A stretch of 64,000 nucleotides of DNA. Origin: Desmodesmus armatus (taxonomy: Eukaryota > Chlorophyta > Chlorophyceae > Sphaeropleales > Scenedesmaceae). The notes below the pieces were generated by a model. That model was given only the letters and a program-made list of their open reading frames with translations. It was not told the DNA's origin and made no database searches. The stretch covers positions 1 to 64,000 of the forward strand of contig VIIQ02000848.1 of the NCBI GenBank assembly GCA_007449985.2, written 5' to 3'. Below, one piece after another: positions 1-11,900 of the stretch (the stretch's first letter is position 1; every line of letters starts with the position of its first letter). The position numbers and the translations under genes were made by a program.

Positions 1-1027
1 GCAGGTGTAGTTGGTCAAAGTCTGGTCAAACTAGGATCGTTATAACAGTGGTACCATAGCATGTAGTGGTGGGTGCGCTACAAGAGTACACTGAAGTTTC
101 TATCGCCCACCCTCCCTGTGCCTGCAGTCAATGACCGCCAAGTAAGGCAGCGTGGGGCCATCACACCTTACAAGCCACATGGGTGCGCATCCTGGCTGGG
201 CTTCTGCCATCGCTTGTCTTGCTGGTGGAGCAGTCAATTACACCCGGGCAGGTCAGATGTTTGAAGTGAAGCTCCAGTACTTCAACACTGGTTACAAGAC
301 CAGCAGCAGCTGAAGAGCGAGCTACGCCGCGTTGTTTCGAGGTGGTATGATCGCTTCCGTGAGAGCGGTGATGTAGATGATGCTAAGACTGGCCGGCCCC
401 CTAAGATCCCTGATGATCAGGCCAAACAGGCTGCAGCAATCATCAGCGCGGGGTATACTGTGGAGGTCCCCGTGGCGTGGGCAGCTGCTGCAACAGCACA
501 AGTACTTTCGTACTGTGCCCGAGGCCATAGCCCATGAAGATGCACTGCGCATCATCACCACCCACTTACGACGCAACCCCCACACAGCTGCTGAATGCCA
601 TTCACCGTGTTGCGCCTGAGCTGGTGCAGCGTCGTGTTACATTCAGGCACAGGCTGTCAGACTCGGAGAAAGCACACCGGCAGCGTGTGGCGACTGACTT
701 GTTGGCACGGCATCACACTGACCCCACCCTCATCCCCCGCATGGTGTTTGTTGATGAGACAACCATTCAAACCCACGGGCTCAAGAAAGATCATGTTGTA
801 GTGTGGGTGAATGGGAGTGACCCTGGCTTCCACGATTATCATGGTGTGCCGGGAAATCTTGGGATCCGGTCAAGGTGCATGTCATTGCTGCTGTCTCTGC
901 CCACCCAGCCTATGACAGCACGCGCGGTCTGGTGTACGTCGAGTTCACAACCGGCACTACTGACATCAGGCGCAGGATCAACAAGCGGCTGGATGGGTCA
1001 ACAACAGTACCAAACTTCAAATACACG

Positions 1028-1826
1028 GTGAGTGCGTTACTTCTTGCTAATGAGTATGCTGCCAGCTGGACCCCATGACAGTAGCAGGTTGGTGTTGACG
1101 CCAACTAGGGCTTGGATGTAAGGCAGGCTTTGACTTTGATAGCACACCTGCTGGCAAGCATAGGCAGGGCTTAGCACAATGCCCACAAAACCCTGACCAG
1201 CTGTCAGGGTTGCAGCCACCAGATCTTGGCTTTGCAAATCAGTAGCGTGAATGCGCACCAAGGTGGCCCCTTGTTCAAGGGCACTCAGGGCTTGGCCAAA
1301 ATCTGCCTGCAGCACCTCTGTGGAGGTGTAGCGGTACATGCCTCTCCAATGCACACATCCATCCACCTGAACATAGTAGCCAAACACATAGTTGTAGAAG
1401 TCGCTGCTTTGGTGCCAGTACGGCGGCACTACCTGATGCATGAACTGCTGATCCAGATCAAGCTCCCACACCACAACAATGAAGTCTTGCTCTGTGGCGC
1501 ATGGCTTGCACACACCATCCCGCTCTGGTTTCCCACCACCAACCATGCACAGCCTGCAGATCAGGGCCCCAGCCTGGCTTAGGGTTTTGGGCGTGGCCAT
1601 GCGGTAGTGGCACCTCCCAGGGCAGCACCCCTCACACTTCACCACCACCTTCACCCCCTCTGTACTGTTGTAGATCATCACTGGCGCAGCGCGTCCTGCC
1701 ACTACTGCTGGCACTTCATAGTCCCACAGGTTCACATGGCTGTTCAGGTGCTCTGCGCGCTCTATGGCTATGCGCAACCGCTGATACAGCTTGCCGCTGC
1801 CCATCCTTGCTGCCCTTCTCCTGCAG
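1028..1826 (+). other. Spliceosomal-type intron of the transposase gene, carrying an antisense ORF
   Basis: The 799-bp interval opens with GTGAGT directly after codon ACG (1025-1027) and closes with CTGCAG. Removing it joins two transposase exons in phase 0 and brings the first and second catalytic Asp regions together. It is much longer than most other introns resolved here. Almost all of it (1037-1804) is one open reading frame on the opposite strand. It contains no transposase-like sequence on the plus strand. Confidence 0.7.
1037..1804 (-). CDS. Intron-nested antisense ORF, 255 aa, putative zinc-binding Vsr-like nuclease
   Basis: The frame is open further upstream (to 2059), but that part is only antisense to transposase exon 2. 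The ATG at 1804 lies 22 bp inside the intron and the stop at 1037-1039 lies 9 bp inside its other end. Three CxxC pairs (residues 57/60, 83/86, 99/102) suggest a zinc-binding N-terminal half. Residues 113-188 read WELDLDQQF, then FYNYVFGYYVQVDG, CVHW, a block with D168, and LVRIHATDL. The order Asp-rich strand, VDG..H, D-(x)n-A...G..LVRI..D resembles Vsr-type restriction-like endonucleases. The resemblance is by eye; active-site residues are not proven. The ORF is intact while the surrounding transposase is frameshifted. No intron was needed. An alternative is an unrelated accessory protein of the transposon. Confidence 0.5.
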   Translation of the reverse strand: MGSGKLYQRLRIAIERAEHLNSHVNLWDYEVPAVVAGRAAPVMIYNSTEGVKVVVKCEGCCPGRCHYRMATPKTLSQAGALICRLCMVGGGKPERDGVCKPCATEQDFIVVVWELDLDQQFMHQVVPPYWHQSSDFYNYVFGYYVQVDGCVHWRGMYRYTSTEVLQADFGQALSALEQGATLVRIHATDLQSQDLVAATLTAGQGFVGIVLSPAYACQQVCYQSQSLPYIQALVGVNTNLLLSWGPAGSILISKK

Positions 1827-2357
1827 ACAAAAGCAAAGGGAGACATAGCAGCATCCACCACAGCAGAGGAGTTTGAAGACAACCTGTGGCTGATCGTGCA
1901 CGACTTCAAACAGAAGACACAGCAGTGGCCTGTGCTGAGCTTTGACAACGTGGCGATCCAGAAGGCAGTCAATGTCAGCTGCCTGCAGTATGCGCAGGGG
2001 GAGGAGGGAAAGGAGGTTATCACCTTGGACAAAGACCTGAATAAGGTTGATTTGCCCACCTATTCACCAGACATGAATAGGGCAATTGAGCACGTGTTTG
2101 GCAATGTGAAGCCGCGTGTGCGTGGGGATATATATAGCGCTGAACACGACTTCAGCAAGCCAGCAGAGCTGCAGAGGATGGTGCTCAAGATTTTCAAGGA
2201 TTTGCCAAAGGGGTCAGTGAAGGCTGACACCAAGGGCCTGCCCTTGTTGTGGCGCGTGCTCAGCACACCTGAGGGACTGTGTTTGAGGACCCCCCGGGGC
2301 ACCGCCATGTCGGAACTGGGGTGGTTACCCGCCCGCCCGGTACACCTGATTCAGTGA

Positions 2358-3548
2358 AATCATGGCCACTGCCATGCAGTCCTGCTCACTGTGTGGCTTG
2401 AGATTTTGGGGTGTTGCTGGTGATGTTTGTAGTTGCCCTTGTGCAGTGCTTCCTTTCGCTGTTGTAACGTAAGCTGTTGCTGCTGTTGTACTGCTGCAGT
2501 ACGCATGTGCATTGTACTGGACATGCAGGTCATTGCTTGTGTTGAGTGCTGACTGCATAAGAGCATGCAGAGTGGTGCATTTGTGCCCTGTGGAGTGATT
2601 AGTGTGGGCATTTCCAGCAGTGCATGCTTCAGGCGTTGCACGCGCGCATCTGGGCTGACAGGCTGTACAGCTGGCACAAATGCTGCAAACTTCATCAGGG
2701 GTGCCAGCTGCTGAGGCAGCATAAAACGCTTCTTCGTTGTCTTTACTACACAGCAGCACCTTTGTACCACACATGTTGTGTTGTGCTCAGGGTGGTAATG
2801 GGGCAGTTACCAGGTCAGGCAGTTTTTGTGCTGAATTGCATGTCACTTGCAAATGCGCACCCAAGCAGTATCCCGAAACACTACTGCTACCAAAACACGC
2901 AGCTGGGCCGGGCAGTTTTCCAATGTGTGCCCTGCAGGCTGCACACCTGAGTTGATCATTTTTGCATGATCACCAGACAACTGAATTCTCTACAGCGCAC
3001 CAAGCACGTCACGCTGCTCGGGAAAGTTTGACATTGGTGCAAGCAATACACCAGACATTCTCGCATTCAGTCCGAGTTACTTACGTGTTGACTCAACCTC
3101 ATTACGACACATTCGCAAGCACCGGCAAAGCACCAGTGCAATTTGAAAGAGGTAATGGACATATCTCAACGTGCGCAATCCGTTTGTAACGTCGCTGCCC
3201 GCAATCGTCGCCAGTGGAACACCACAGCAGGTCCAGCCTGTCACCATCTGCTTGGCTGAGTCAGTCAAAGGCTCAATCTCGTCCCGCAGCCCGTCCGCAT
3301 CGGCCCCACCTAGGTTCCAAACAATTGCTTATGACTAGTGCTTACAGCAGCAGGCACAGGACATGCCCAGGGAGACACCCACCTGCAGCTGGACCCAGTG
3401 ACAGCACGAAATTCACCAGCTGCTGCTGCTATGCCAGAGAAAAGGAGGGCTCTTGTGGGTGAGTTCTGCATGCACAGAGGAGGGATGTCTGTTAAAACAG
3501 CTCCCACTTGGAATGGTTGCCTATCCAGCAAAGTCAACTCTCGCCGCA
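2358..3548. other. No gene seen; flank of the transposon relic
   Basis: Short frames only. No transposase-like sequence continues past 2357, and I could not find a terminal inverted repeat matching the 5' end of the relic. The right boundary of the element is therefore unknown. Confidence 0.5.
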
Positions 3549-3875
3549 GTAGTTGGTCAAAGTCTGGTCAAACTAAGTTGACCGTTATAACAGTGGTACC
3601 ATAGCATGTAGTGGTGGGTGCGCTACAAGAGTACACTGAAGTTTCTATCGCCCACCCTCCCTGTGCCTGCAGTCAATGACCGCCAAGTAAGGCAGCGTGG
3701 GGCCATCACACCTTACAAGCCCACATGGGTGCGCATCCTGGCGGTTGCTTCTGCCATCGCTTGTCTTGCTGGTGGAGCAGTCAATTACACCCGGGCAGGT
3801 CAGATGTTTGAAGTGAAGCTCCAGTACTTCAACACTGTGTTACAAGACCAGCAGCAGCTGAGCGAGCCTACCGCC
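3549..3875 (+). mobile_element. Second, 5'-only copy of the Tc1-like element
   Basis: This stretch repeats positions 7-310 in direct orientation with a few indels and substitutions, starting at GTAGTTGGTCAAAG and running through the N-terminal transposase coding part. It is the better preserved of the two: the frame from GTG 3618 stays open to 3923, and it carries bases missing from copy 1 near 180 and 292. Homology stops around 3875, before the helix-turn-helix region. It is thus a truncated copy or the remnant of a tandem insertion. Confidence 0.75.
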
Positions 3876-6800
3876 GTGCACAAAACACGGCTGGCGCCGA
3901 GGGCGTGGTACGTCTGCACCTGAACACTTCATCACATGTGTACCACTGTAAATTCTAGTGTAATGTGACTAGTGTGACCCCAATTGAACCCTGTTGCTGC
4001 AACACAGCACCAATACTCACAGCTGCGGCCCTTTCAGGCCTGCTGCAGTTTGCACAGCCCAGCAATAGCCAAGGTTTGCTGCTGCTGGTGCACCTGTTGA
4101 GATAGATCATGCTCTTATCCAACAATCTGGTGTACAACCTGCTGTATTTGAGCTTGAGGAGCTTGGGGATCACCTGCACAGATCATGTGTCACTTTTCCG
4201 CGGTAGGACGCGGCAATCACGTGGCAAAATCATGATCGTTGCTGTCGTTGTGCAGACTGCTGACAGGGCTGCCTTTCGACGTCAGAACCCTTTGGTGGTT
4301 GTCAACAGTTTCAGTTCAAAAGTGGGCGCATAAAGGAAGGACAGCCAGCTCGCCCAGCCTTTATCGGGTTGACACTATCATGTGTGATGGCAGCATGTAG
4401 AGTGCACGGCAGCACGTCACTAGTTATGCAGTGATGTGCTGTTCCCGCCTGAACAAGTTGCTGAAGGCCTCGCCTCGTATGTACCCAGTGTAGACTCAGG
4501 GCATGATTGATAAGCTTCAACATACACAGTGGATCTGCAATGGCCAATATGCAGGGTGTCAGCGAAGCTGTGTGCTGATCTCGTCCACAGCTGACAACGC
4601 TCCTTGTGCAGGAGCTGGGAGGATAAGGCCAAATGCAGCCAGGTGTCGTGCTGGACCTGCAGTCGCATCTTGCTTGAAGGTGCTGGACAGGAGCAGACTG
4701 GAGTCAAGGTGCTGTCAGAAGGAGAGCAGCAGACACGACAGCTTACCGCCGTGCACACCGCAGGGTCAGTGGCATAGCAGGTCGGGCATCACTCCTGTGC
4801 AGAGGCCTGGGTCTCCTGTGAGACAGTGCCCGGAACCTGGGTCTCCTGAAAGTCTTCACTTATAGTGAATTGCTTGGTGCTATTGGTACATGTCTGGCAA
4901 GGACTCCTGCCAAGTCCTTGCCAGTGGACGGTCTAGCAACAGCAACGGTGTTTTGATGGGCTGATCACGTAGCCCAGATTTCTCAAGCAGACTTTGTTAG
5001 TGTGACACGTGCAACGAGGGCAATCCACTGCTTGACCACATAGCACTCCACGGAAGCCCTGTTGGCCTACTTGATGTGTGGGTAACTGCCACAGTGTGGC
5101 ACAGCGCCAAATGTTGCAACAGCTCACGTTGTGCATGAGGGTCCTACACTGTGAGACAGTGCCCGGAACCGGGGAGGTAGCAAGATTTCCTGTGGAGACA
5201 CTGGGAACACACAAAGATGGGAACACAGAACACAATGTAACTAGCACTGGGTCCCCCACCGCCAACCCAGGCAACGAAAGCCTAACAAAGCAACCTCACA
5301 GTACAATAGAAGGCGTCCAGACCAAAGCTGTGAGTCCAGCAGCCCCATCAAGCCTAGTAAAATTACCTGCAAGCAGCACCACCACCGCGCAGCGAGCGTC
5401 AGGAACAGCCCACCAGGATGCCAGGAAGGAGCATGCAGGCACAAGGGGGGAGGGTGGGGGTCCTCCCCCACCCCCAGCGTAGGCTGGCAGCACCAAGTAG
5501 GCCGTCACCGTGGAACCTGAACAGGCACAGCAGACAGAAATAACACAGGACAGGCGGGGCACACAAAAAAACAGACAGCCGGGCGGCAAAGAGCACAAGG
5601 CACAAGAAAAACCACCCTGCCACCCAAAAAAACGCAGCACGGTGTGAAGTTAACCACCAACGGGGCAAGAAGCCCCGCCGTTGCTAAACGGTGGTACTGA
5701 CACTGCTACAAGAACGCACCGGGCGCAGCCCGAAGAGAGACAGGTTGAAGAGACATGCATATGTGTATGAGTGACAGCAGAGGTTTCATGTAAGTGAGTG
5801 GGCACAAGGGGAAGAGAGGGTAGGAAGAAGATGCGGGGCGGGCGCCGTAGCGGTCCTACACTGTGTATGATACGCTGCACGTCATGGCAGTCAGTCGTGC
5901 ATACCTTGACAGTGACAATGGCTTGCTACTAGGGTATATAAGCCACATGCAGTGGCACTGCTGCTCCTGCAACATCGTGGTTTGCCTGGATATGCTGTCT
6001 GCATCCTGTTTCGGTAGCTCCGGCAGTTTCTGCCCATGCTAGTGCTGCTCAACACTTTGCCAGCCACAGCAACAGCAACCTTTGCAGCACTGCCAGTCTG
6101 CCCTGTGCTGACGTGCAATACTGCCTGAAGGCATGCATATGTGACTGCAAGAATCATCAGCTGCTGAAGCTTGCGTGCGTGTAAGTCAAGTGCATAGAGT
6201 CTCACTGAAGTGATTCAATCACATGATGTACACTTTCAGTTGCAGATGAAGCCCATGTTACAAGTGCTAGAAGTGCACGATCCTGGTCAGGATCACCGGA
6301 ACACGCACCAACAGCAGTTACTAATTCTGACACAATGCCCCCAACACAGACTGCTGAGCAGTGGACGCCTCATAGTCTTCAGCAACCTTGCTGCCTAGTT
6401 CAACACCACAACATGCGTGGAAACAACCACATAGCGGGGACAGGTCACCAACCAGGCACATGAACTTGCCACTAGTTGCACATGCAGGCTGCTACACACT
6501 GCCGCTGGTTGTGCACCAGCTGCCAGCCTGGCCGCCAACACCCTCCCCCAGTACTGAGGTCCAACAGCATGAGTCGGAGTCCCCAGTGGGGGAGCGGTGA
6601 CCGTCAACGGTGCAACCACAAAGGCTGAAGGCGGGCCATAGTGTTGAGTTTGTGGCAATGCATTGGTATGGTGCCTGACCCAACAAATCACCCCCCCCCC
6701 CCAAACATGAGCCGATACATGGACAATACCCAGCACACACTGCCAACGGCACCTGTAACCCACTCGTCTCCCATAAAGGAAGCGGTACCGCTGACCGGCC

Positions 6801-8930
6801 AGCCCAAGCTGCGCCTAATTGCCCCACTCCCCTGCTCTCACCACACACAACAGACCATGCTGACAGTCGCTGGACTGCATGAATGATCACAGCTCAACAC
6901 AGCCGCCTGCATGATGCAGTGACCGCATATGTGTCTCAGTGGCCGCAGGTAGTGAGCAGACACACAGCATGGCACATTGGCTGTGCAGCAAGAGGCTGCT
7001 GGTTGGCATACCACATGCACCAGCTGCCAGTTGCTGGTGGCCACCAGTAGACGGTCGCTGTTCGCATGTGCACGATGTCTTCACAAACTTCACAGCACCA
7101 TCATGCTAAACACGATACAAGCCGCAGTTGGATCAAAACTCCACATCTGCACACAGCACCACCAGCCCACTCCTGTGAGTGGCCAGGTGCACTGGCAGGA
7201 TGTTGCTCTTGGAACCTTATCCAACACACCCATGGGCCCCACCGCAGACACAAGGCTCAGACTGCAACGTTAACATGTTTGTGGCCAAACGATGCAAGGA
7301 ATGCGTGACCTGCCAGGCAGCCAGTGATCCAGTTGTGCTCTCTGCGGTCACAGTGTACTCCATACCCGCACCTCTACAAGAGAACCCCTGCAAAAGAACG
7401 CAACTACCCGTCAACAGCAGTGCCAGGCTTCAAATGCATGACACGCATGCGCCCAGCCTGCCATGCACACACATAACTCATTGCACCTGCCCATGGCTGT
7501 GCAGCAGCCCACACAGACAATGTCACAGGACAGTGGTGTGGTTGAGCTATTATGACTTCAAGGGGCGCAGATGCTGCCCTGTACAGTACAGATAGGGAGC
7601 TGTGGTCTCTATCAGCCCATGCTGCGGCAGGTGAAGCATCCTCAAGCAGTCACTACATGAGCTGCCACACAAGAGACCCCTTAAAAGCAAGTGTCACGGC
7701 CAGACAACACACACGATGATGACACCAGCAGCACTTCACTCCCACAGACACACATGCCAGCTGAGCAAAGGCGCTCAGGACCCACATGGGAGTAAGCAAC
7801 ACGACTACTGACGTCTCAACACTGCTGTGTGGTTATGTAAGGTGGTAATGGCACAACAAAATGCACATCCATGAAACAAACCACCCTGTTGCAAGCTCAT
7901 GCAGCCCTGCACGGAGGCAGGGCGCACAACCCACACCACTGAGTTGTGCCTAGTTGGGCAAGGGGGGCGACAGGCACCACACTTGAGCCCATACCTATCA
8001 CCAAACGCAACTACCTGTCAAATGAAATGCGCTTAGGCCTAGGGTCAGATCAGAACCCAGGGGTTGCTGCTCTTTTGGTTACAAACACACCACCACCAGT
8101 CATTGCAACCGTATACTCTCACAGCCACTGCAGTGCTCTACAACAGACAATCCGTCATCTCCTGTCAGAAGTCAGCAAATACCTGCCCTCAGTAAGACCT
8201 CATTTTGCTTTGCTGCACCCTGTTCTGCCCTGCAGAATGGTCAATCACTGTGACAGTTGCAGCAACGGCCACGTGAGCACCTGCCGGGAGGGCAGCCCCC
8301 AAGCCTGTGCCAAGACATGCATGCAGCTGACATGACAACCAGCCAACACTTGCTTACCAGCAGGCATGCTGCTGCAAGCTGCCAACCCAGATGCAGTCAC
8401 TTGCATCTGTAACCACATACAACCACATGCTTGATCCCCGAGGACCTCTGCAGTGCAGTGTTGGGGCAAACTGTACAGTCTAGGCATGTGAAGCAGCACA
8501 GCCCAGAAGGCTGGCTGACAAGAACGTCCGCTGCAACACAGGATGCCAGTGGCAGATCTGCCGCTGTTCAGACGCTGGGCAAGAGTGCCAGCCAACAGTG
8601 CAATCGCAGCAGACCTGAACAGCCTTCATGGGAGAATGACCGACATGACACACAAAACAGACTGCACCACAAATGCAGTGGAACGGCGACAAGGGGCCCT
8701 CCAGGTGGACATGCTCTCACTACACAACTCATCACCAGAGGCACAGTTACCATCAGCAGCAACATGCCCCCAACAGGAGCACAGCTGCTGTCACCAGCCA
8801 CACCTCACAACATGCGCGCAGCTGCTGTCAAGAGCAGCAACTCCGCAGGACATGTACCATGCCCCACGGAGCAGACTAACATCCACCAACACAGCACATC
8901 CACACACTCCCACACACACAACATATGCCG
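3876..8930. other. Gene-poor 5-kb interval
   Basis: Scattered short frames show no coherent protein, no phase-matched exon series and no recognisable domain on either strand. One motif, GTGAGACAGTGCCCGGAACC, occurs near 4819 and again near 5152. A C-run lies near 6690. I see no RNA gene here. Confidence 0.5.
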
Positions 8931-11900
8931 TTACAACTGGCAGTTGTCAATAACGCTCCAGGTCCCGCCAAGCAGGCAAGTTGCTGTAGAATTGCCAGCG
9001 CCTTCCAAGCATTCCGTCGTTGGACACACATAACCCACAGGGACCGTGTTGCCACAATCTGATGGCCAGGTGGTGATGTTGCCAAATGGGGGTGGGGAAC
9101 TAAGGCATACCGTCAAATTGCAAATGCCAGTGACATTAGACCACTGGCCGTTTGCCTGGCAGGTGACGGATGGAGCAGTGGGTTCTCCTGCTGTGTAGTT
9201 CTGTGATGCATCACAGGCGGCCACACATGTCTCATTGAACACATATGGCGCGCTGCAGATCCACCCTGGTTCTGTGCCATCGGGCTTGCCAATATCGTTG
9301 ACATCAGGGCACTGCACGATTGTACAGTTGCCGTCAAACGGGCTCCAAGTGCCATCCGGCTGGCAGGTGCTGGTCGATGTGCCGTTGTAGCCCTCATTGC
9401 AAACATACGTGCAGGTGTCTCCAATGTTGAGACTGCCAGTGCATTGTATTACTGTCTGATTGATATCTGGCGGCGGGAATGGCAGGATTGCGTCGGCACA
9501 GGTGTTGACTGTACAGGTGTCGGTGACATTCCACTGGGGCGCGGTGCCGTTGCTGGCATCACATGTAGCCGTCACCACACCAGAGTAGCCGACAGGGCAG
9601 TCGGTGGTGCAGTTTGTGCCAAGCACTCCTCCCAAAGATGAACATGATGTGTTGCCCCAGCTGATGGTCCCGTTGGCGTTGGGCGCTGTGGTAGGAAGGC
9701 TGGTGTTGCTGCATGTCTCCACTGGTGGTGGCGGGGGTGCCGTACAGTTGTCGGTCAGCGCCCAAGTGTTGTTGGCCAAGCAATCAGCCGTCACCACGCC
9801 CAGGTAGGGCAAGGGGCAGTTGGTGATGCACTGGCTTGCTGACGTACTGTTGGTGCAAGAGCTGTTGTCCCAAGCGAGATCGTACGAAACATTGCCAAGG
9901 AACACGCTTGAGGGTAGGGTGGCATTGCAGACCGGTTGTGGTGGTGGCGGGGGTGCCGTACAGTTGTCGGTCAGCGCCCAAGTGTTGTTGGCCAAGCAAT
10001 CAGCCGTCACCACGCCCAGGTAGGGCAAAGGGCAGCTGGTGATGCACTGGCTTGCTGACGTACTGTTGGCGCAAGAGCTGTTGTCCCAAGTGAGATCGTA
10101 CGAAACATTGCCAAGGAACACGCTTGAGGGTAGGGTGGCATTGCAGACCGGTTGTGGTGGTGGCGGGGGTGCCGTACAGTTGTCGGTCAGCGCCCAAGTG
10201 TTGTTGGCCAAGCAATCAGCCGTCACCACGCCCAGGTAGGGCAAAGGGCAGCTGGTGATGCACTGGCTTGCTGACGTACTGTTGGCGCAAGAGCTGTTGT
10301 CCCAAGTGAGATCGTACGAAACATTGCCAAGGAACACGCTTGAGGGTAGGGTGGCATTGCAGACCGGTTGTGGTGGTGGCGGGGGTGCCGTACAGTTGTC
10401 GGTCAGCGCCCAAGTGTTGTTGGCCAAGCAATCAGCCGTCACCACGCCCAGGTAGGGCAAAGGGCAGCTGGTGATGCACTGGCTTGCTGACGTACTGTTG
10501 GCGCAAGAGCTGTTGTCCCAAGTGAGATCGTACGAAACATTGCCAAGGAACACGCTTGAGGGTAGGGTGGCATTGCAGACCGGTTGTGGTGGTGGCGGGG
10601 GTGCCGTACAGTTGTCGGTCAGCGCCCAAGTGTTGTTGGCCAAGCAATCAGCCGTCACCACGCCCAGGTAGGGCAAAGGGCAGCTGGTGATGCACTGGCT
10701 TGCTGACGTACTGTTGGCGCAAGAGCTGTTGTCCCAAGCGAGATCGTACGAAACATTGCCAAGGAACACGCTTGACGGTAGGGTGGCATTGCAGACCGGT
10801 TGTGGTGGTGGCGGGGGTGCCGTACAGTTGTCGGTCAGCGCCCAAGTGTTGTTGGCCAAGCAATCAGCCGTCACCACGCCCAGGTAGGGCAAAGGGCAGC
10901 TGGTGATGCACTGGCTTGCTGACGTACTGTTGGCGCAAGAGCTGTTGTCCCAAGTGAGATCGTACGAAACATTGCCAAGGAACACGCTTGAGGGTAGGGT
11001 GGCATTGCAGACCGGTTGTGGTGGTGGCGGGGGTGCCGTACAGTTGTCGGTCAGCGCCCAAGTGTTGTTGGCCAAGCAATCAGCCGTCACCACGCCCAGG
11101 TAGGGCAAAGGGCAGCTGGTGATGCACTGGCTTGCTGACGTACTGTTGGCGCAAGAGCTGTTGTCCCAAGTGAGATCGTACGAAACATTGCCAAGGAACA
11201 CGCTTGAGGGTAGGGTGGCATTGCAGACCGGTTGTGGTGGTGGCGGGGGTGCCGTACAGTTGTCGGTCAGCGCCCAAGTGTTGTTGGCCAAGCAATCAGC
11301 CGTCACCACGCCCAGGTAGGGCAAAGGGCAGCTGGTGATGCACTGGCTTGCTGACGTACTGTTGGCGCAAGAGCTGTTGTCCCAAGTGAGATCGTACGAA
11401 ACATTGCCAAGGAACACGCTTGAGGGTAGGGTGGCATTGCAGACCGGTTGTGGTGGTGGCGGGGGTGCCGTACAGTTGTCGGTCAGCGCCCAAGTGTTGT
11501 TGGCATTGCATGTAGCCGTCACCACGCCCAGGTAGGGCAAAGGGCAGCTGGTGATGCACTGGCTTGCTGGCGCACCACTTGCACACGAACTGTTGGCCCA
11601 AGTGAGGTTGTAGGTGGTGTTGCCAAGGACCACTGTGGAAGGGAGGGTGGCATTGCACACCGGTTGTGGTGGCACGGGCGGTGTACAGTTGTTGGTCTGC
11701 GTCCAGGTGTTGTTGGCATTGCATGTAGCCGTCACCACGCCCAGGTAGGGCAAAGGGCAGCTGGTGATGCACTGGCTTGCTGGCGCACCACTTGCACACG
11801 AACTGTTGGCCCAAGTGAGGTTGTAGGTGGTGTTGCCAAGGACCACTGTGGAAGGGAGGGTGGCATTGCACACCGGTTGTGGTGGCACGGGCGGTGTACA

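Larger units (their letters stand above)
73..2357 (+). pseudogene. Decayed Tc1/mariner-IS630-type DDE transposase, two exons
   Basis: The gene would encode the cut-and-paste transposase of a DNA transposon. Reading in order, a helix-turn-helix/linker region appears near 301-430 (SRWYDRFRESGDVDD, then KTGRPPK), typical of Tc1/IS630 transposases. A catalytic block follows: MVFVDET (first Asp, near 740), SFDN in exon 2 (second Asp, near 1940) and SPDMNRAIEHVF (third acidic residue, near 2075), which matches the family's YSPDLNPIE-type motif. Exon 1 ends at 1027 and exon 2 starts at 1827, both in phase 0. Exon 2 is open to the stop at 2355-2357. Exon 1 is broken by several frameshifts, near 180-290, 460-580 and 855-875, so no full-length product is possible. 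The family call is firm. Whether some indels are assembly errors cannot be judged from sequence alone. Confidence 0.8.

Noticed and set aside
1805..2059. Upstream extension of the intron-nested ORF to 2059
   Set aside because: This part is antisense to conserved transposase exon 2 (SFDN region) and shows no protein-like character. The in-intron ATG at 1804 is preferred.
3876..8930. Several 100-140-codon frames
   Set aside because: No domain, no splice-phase continuity and no compositional bias towards coding.
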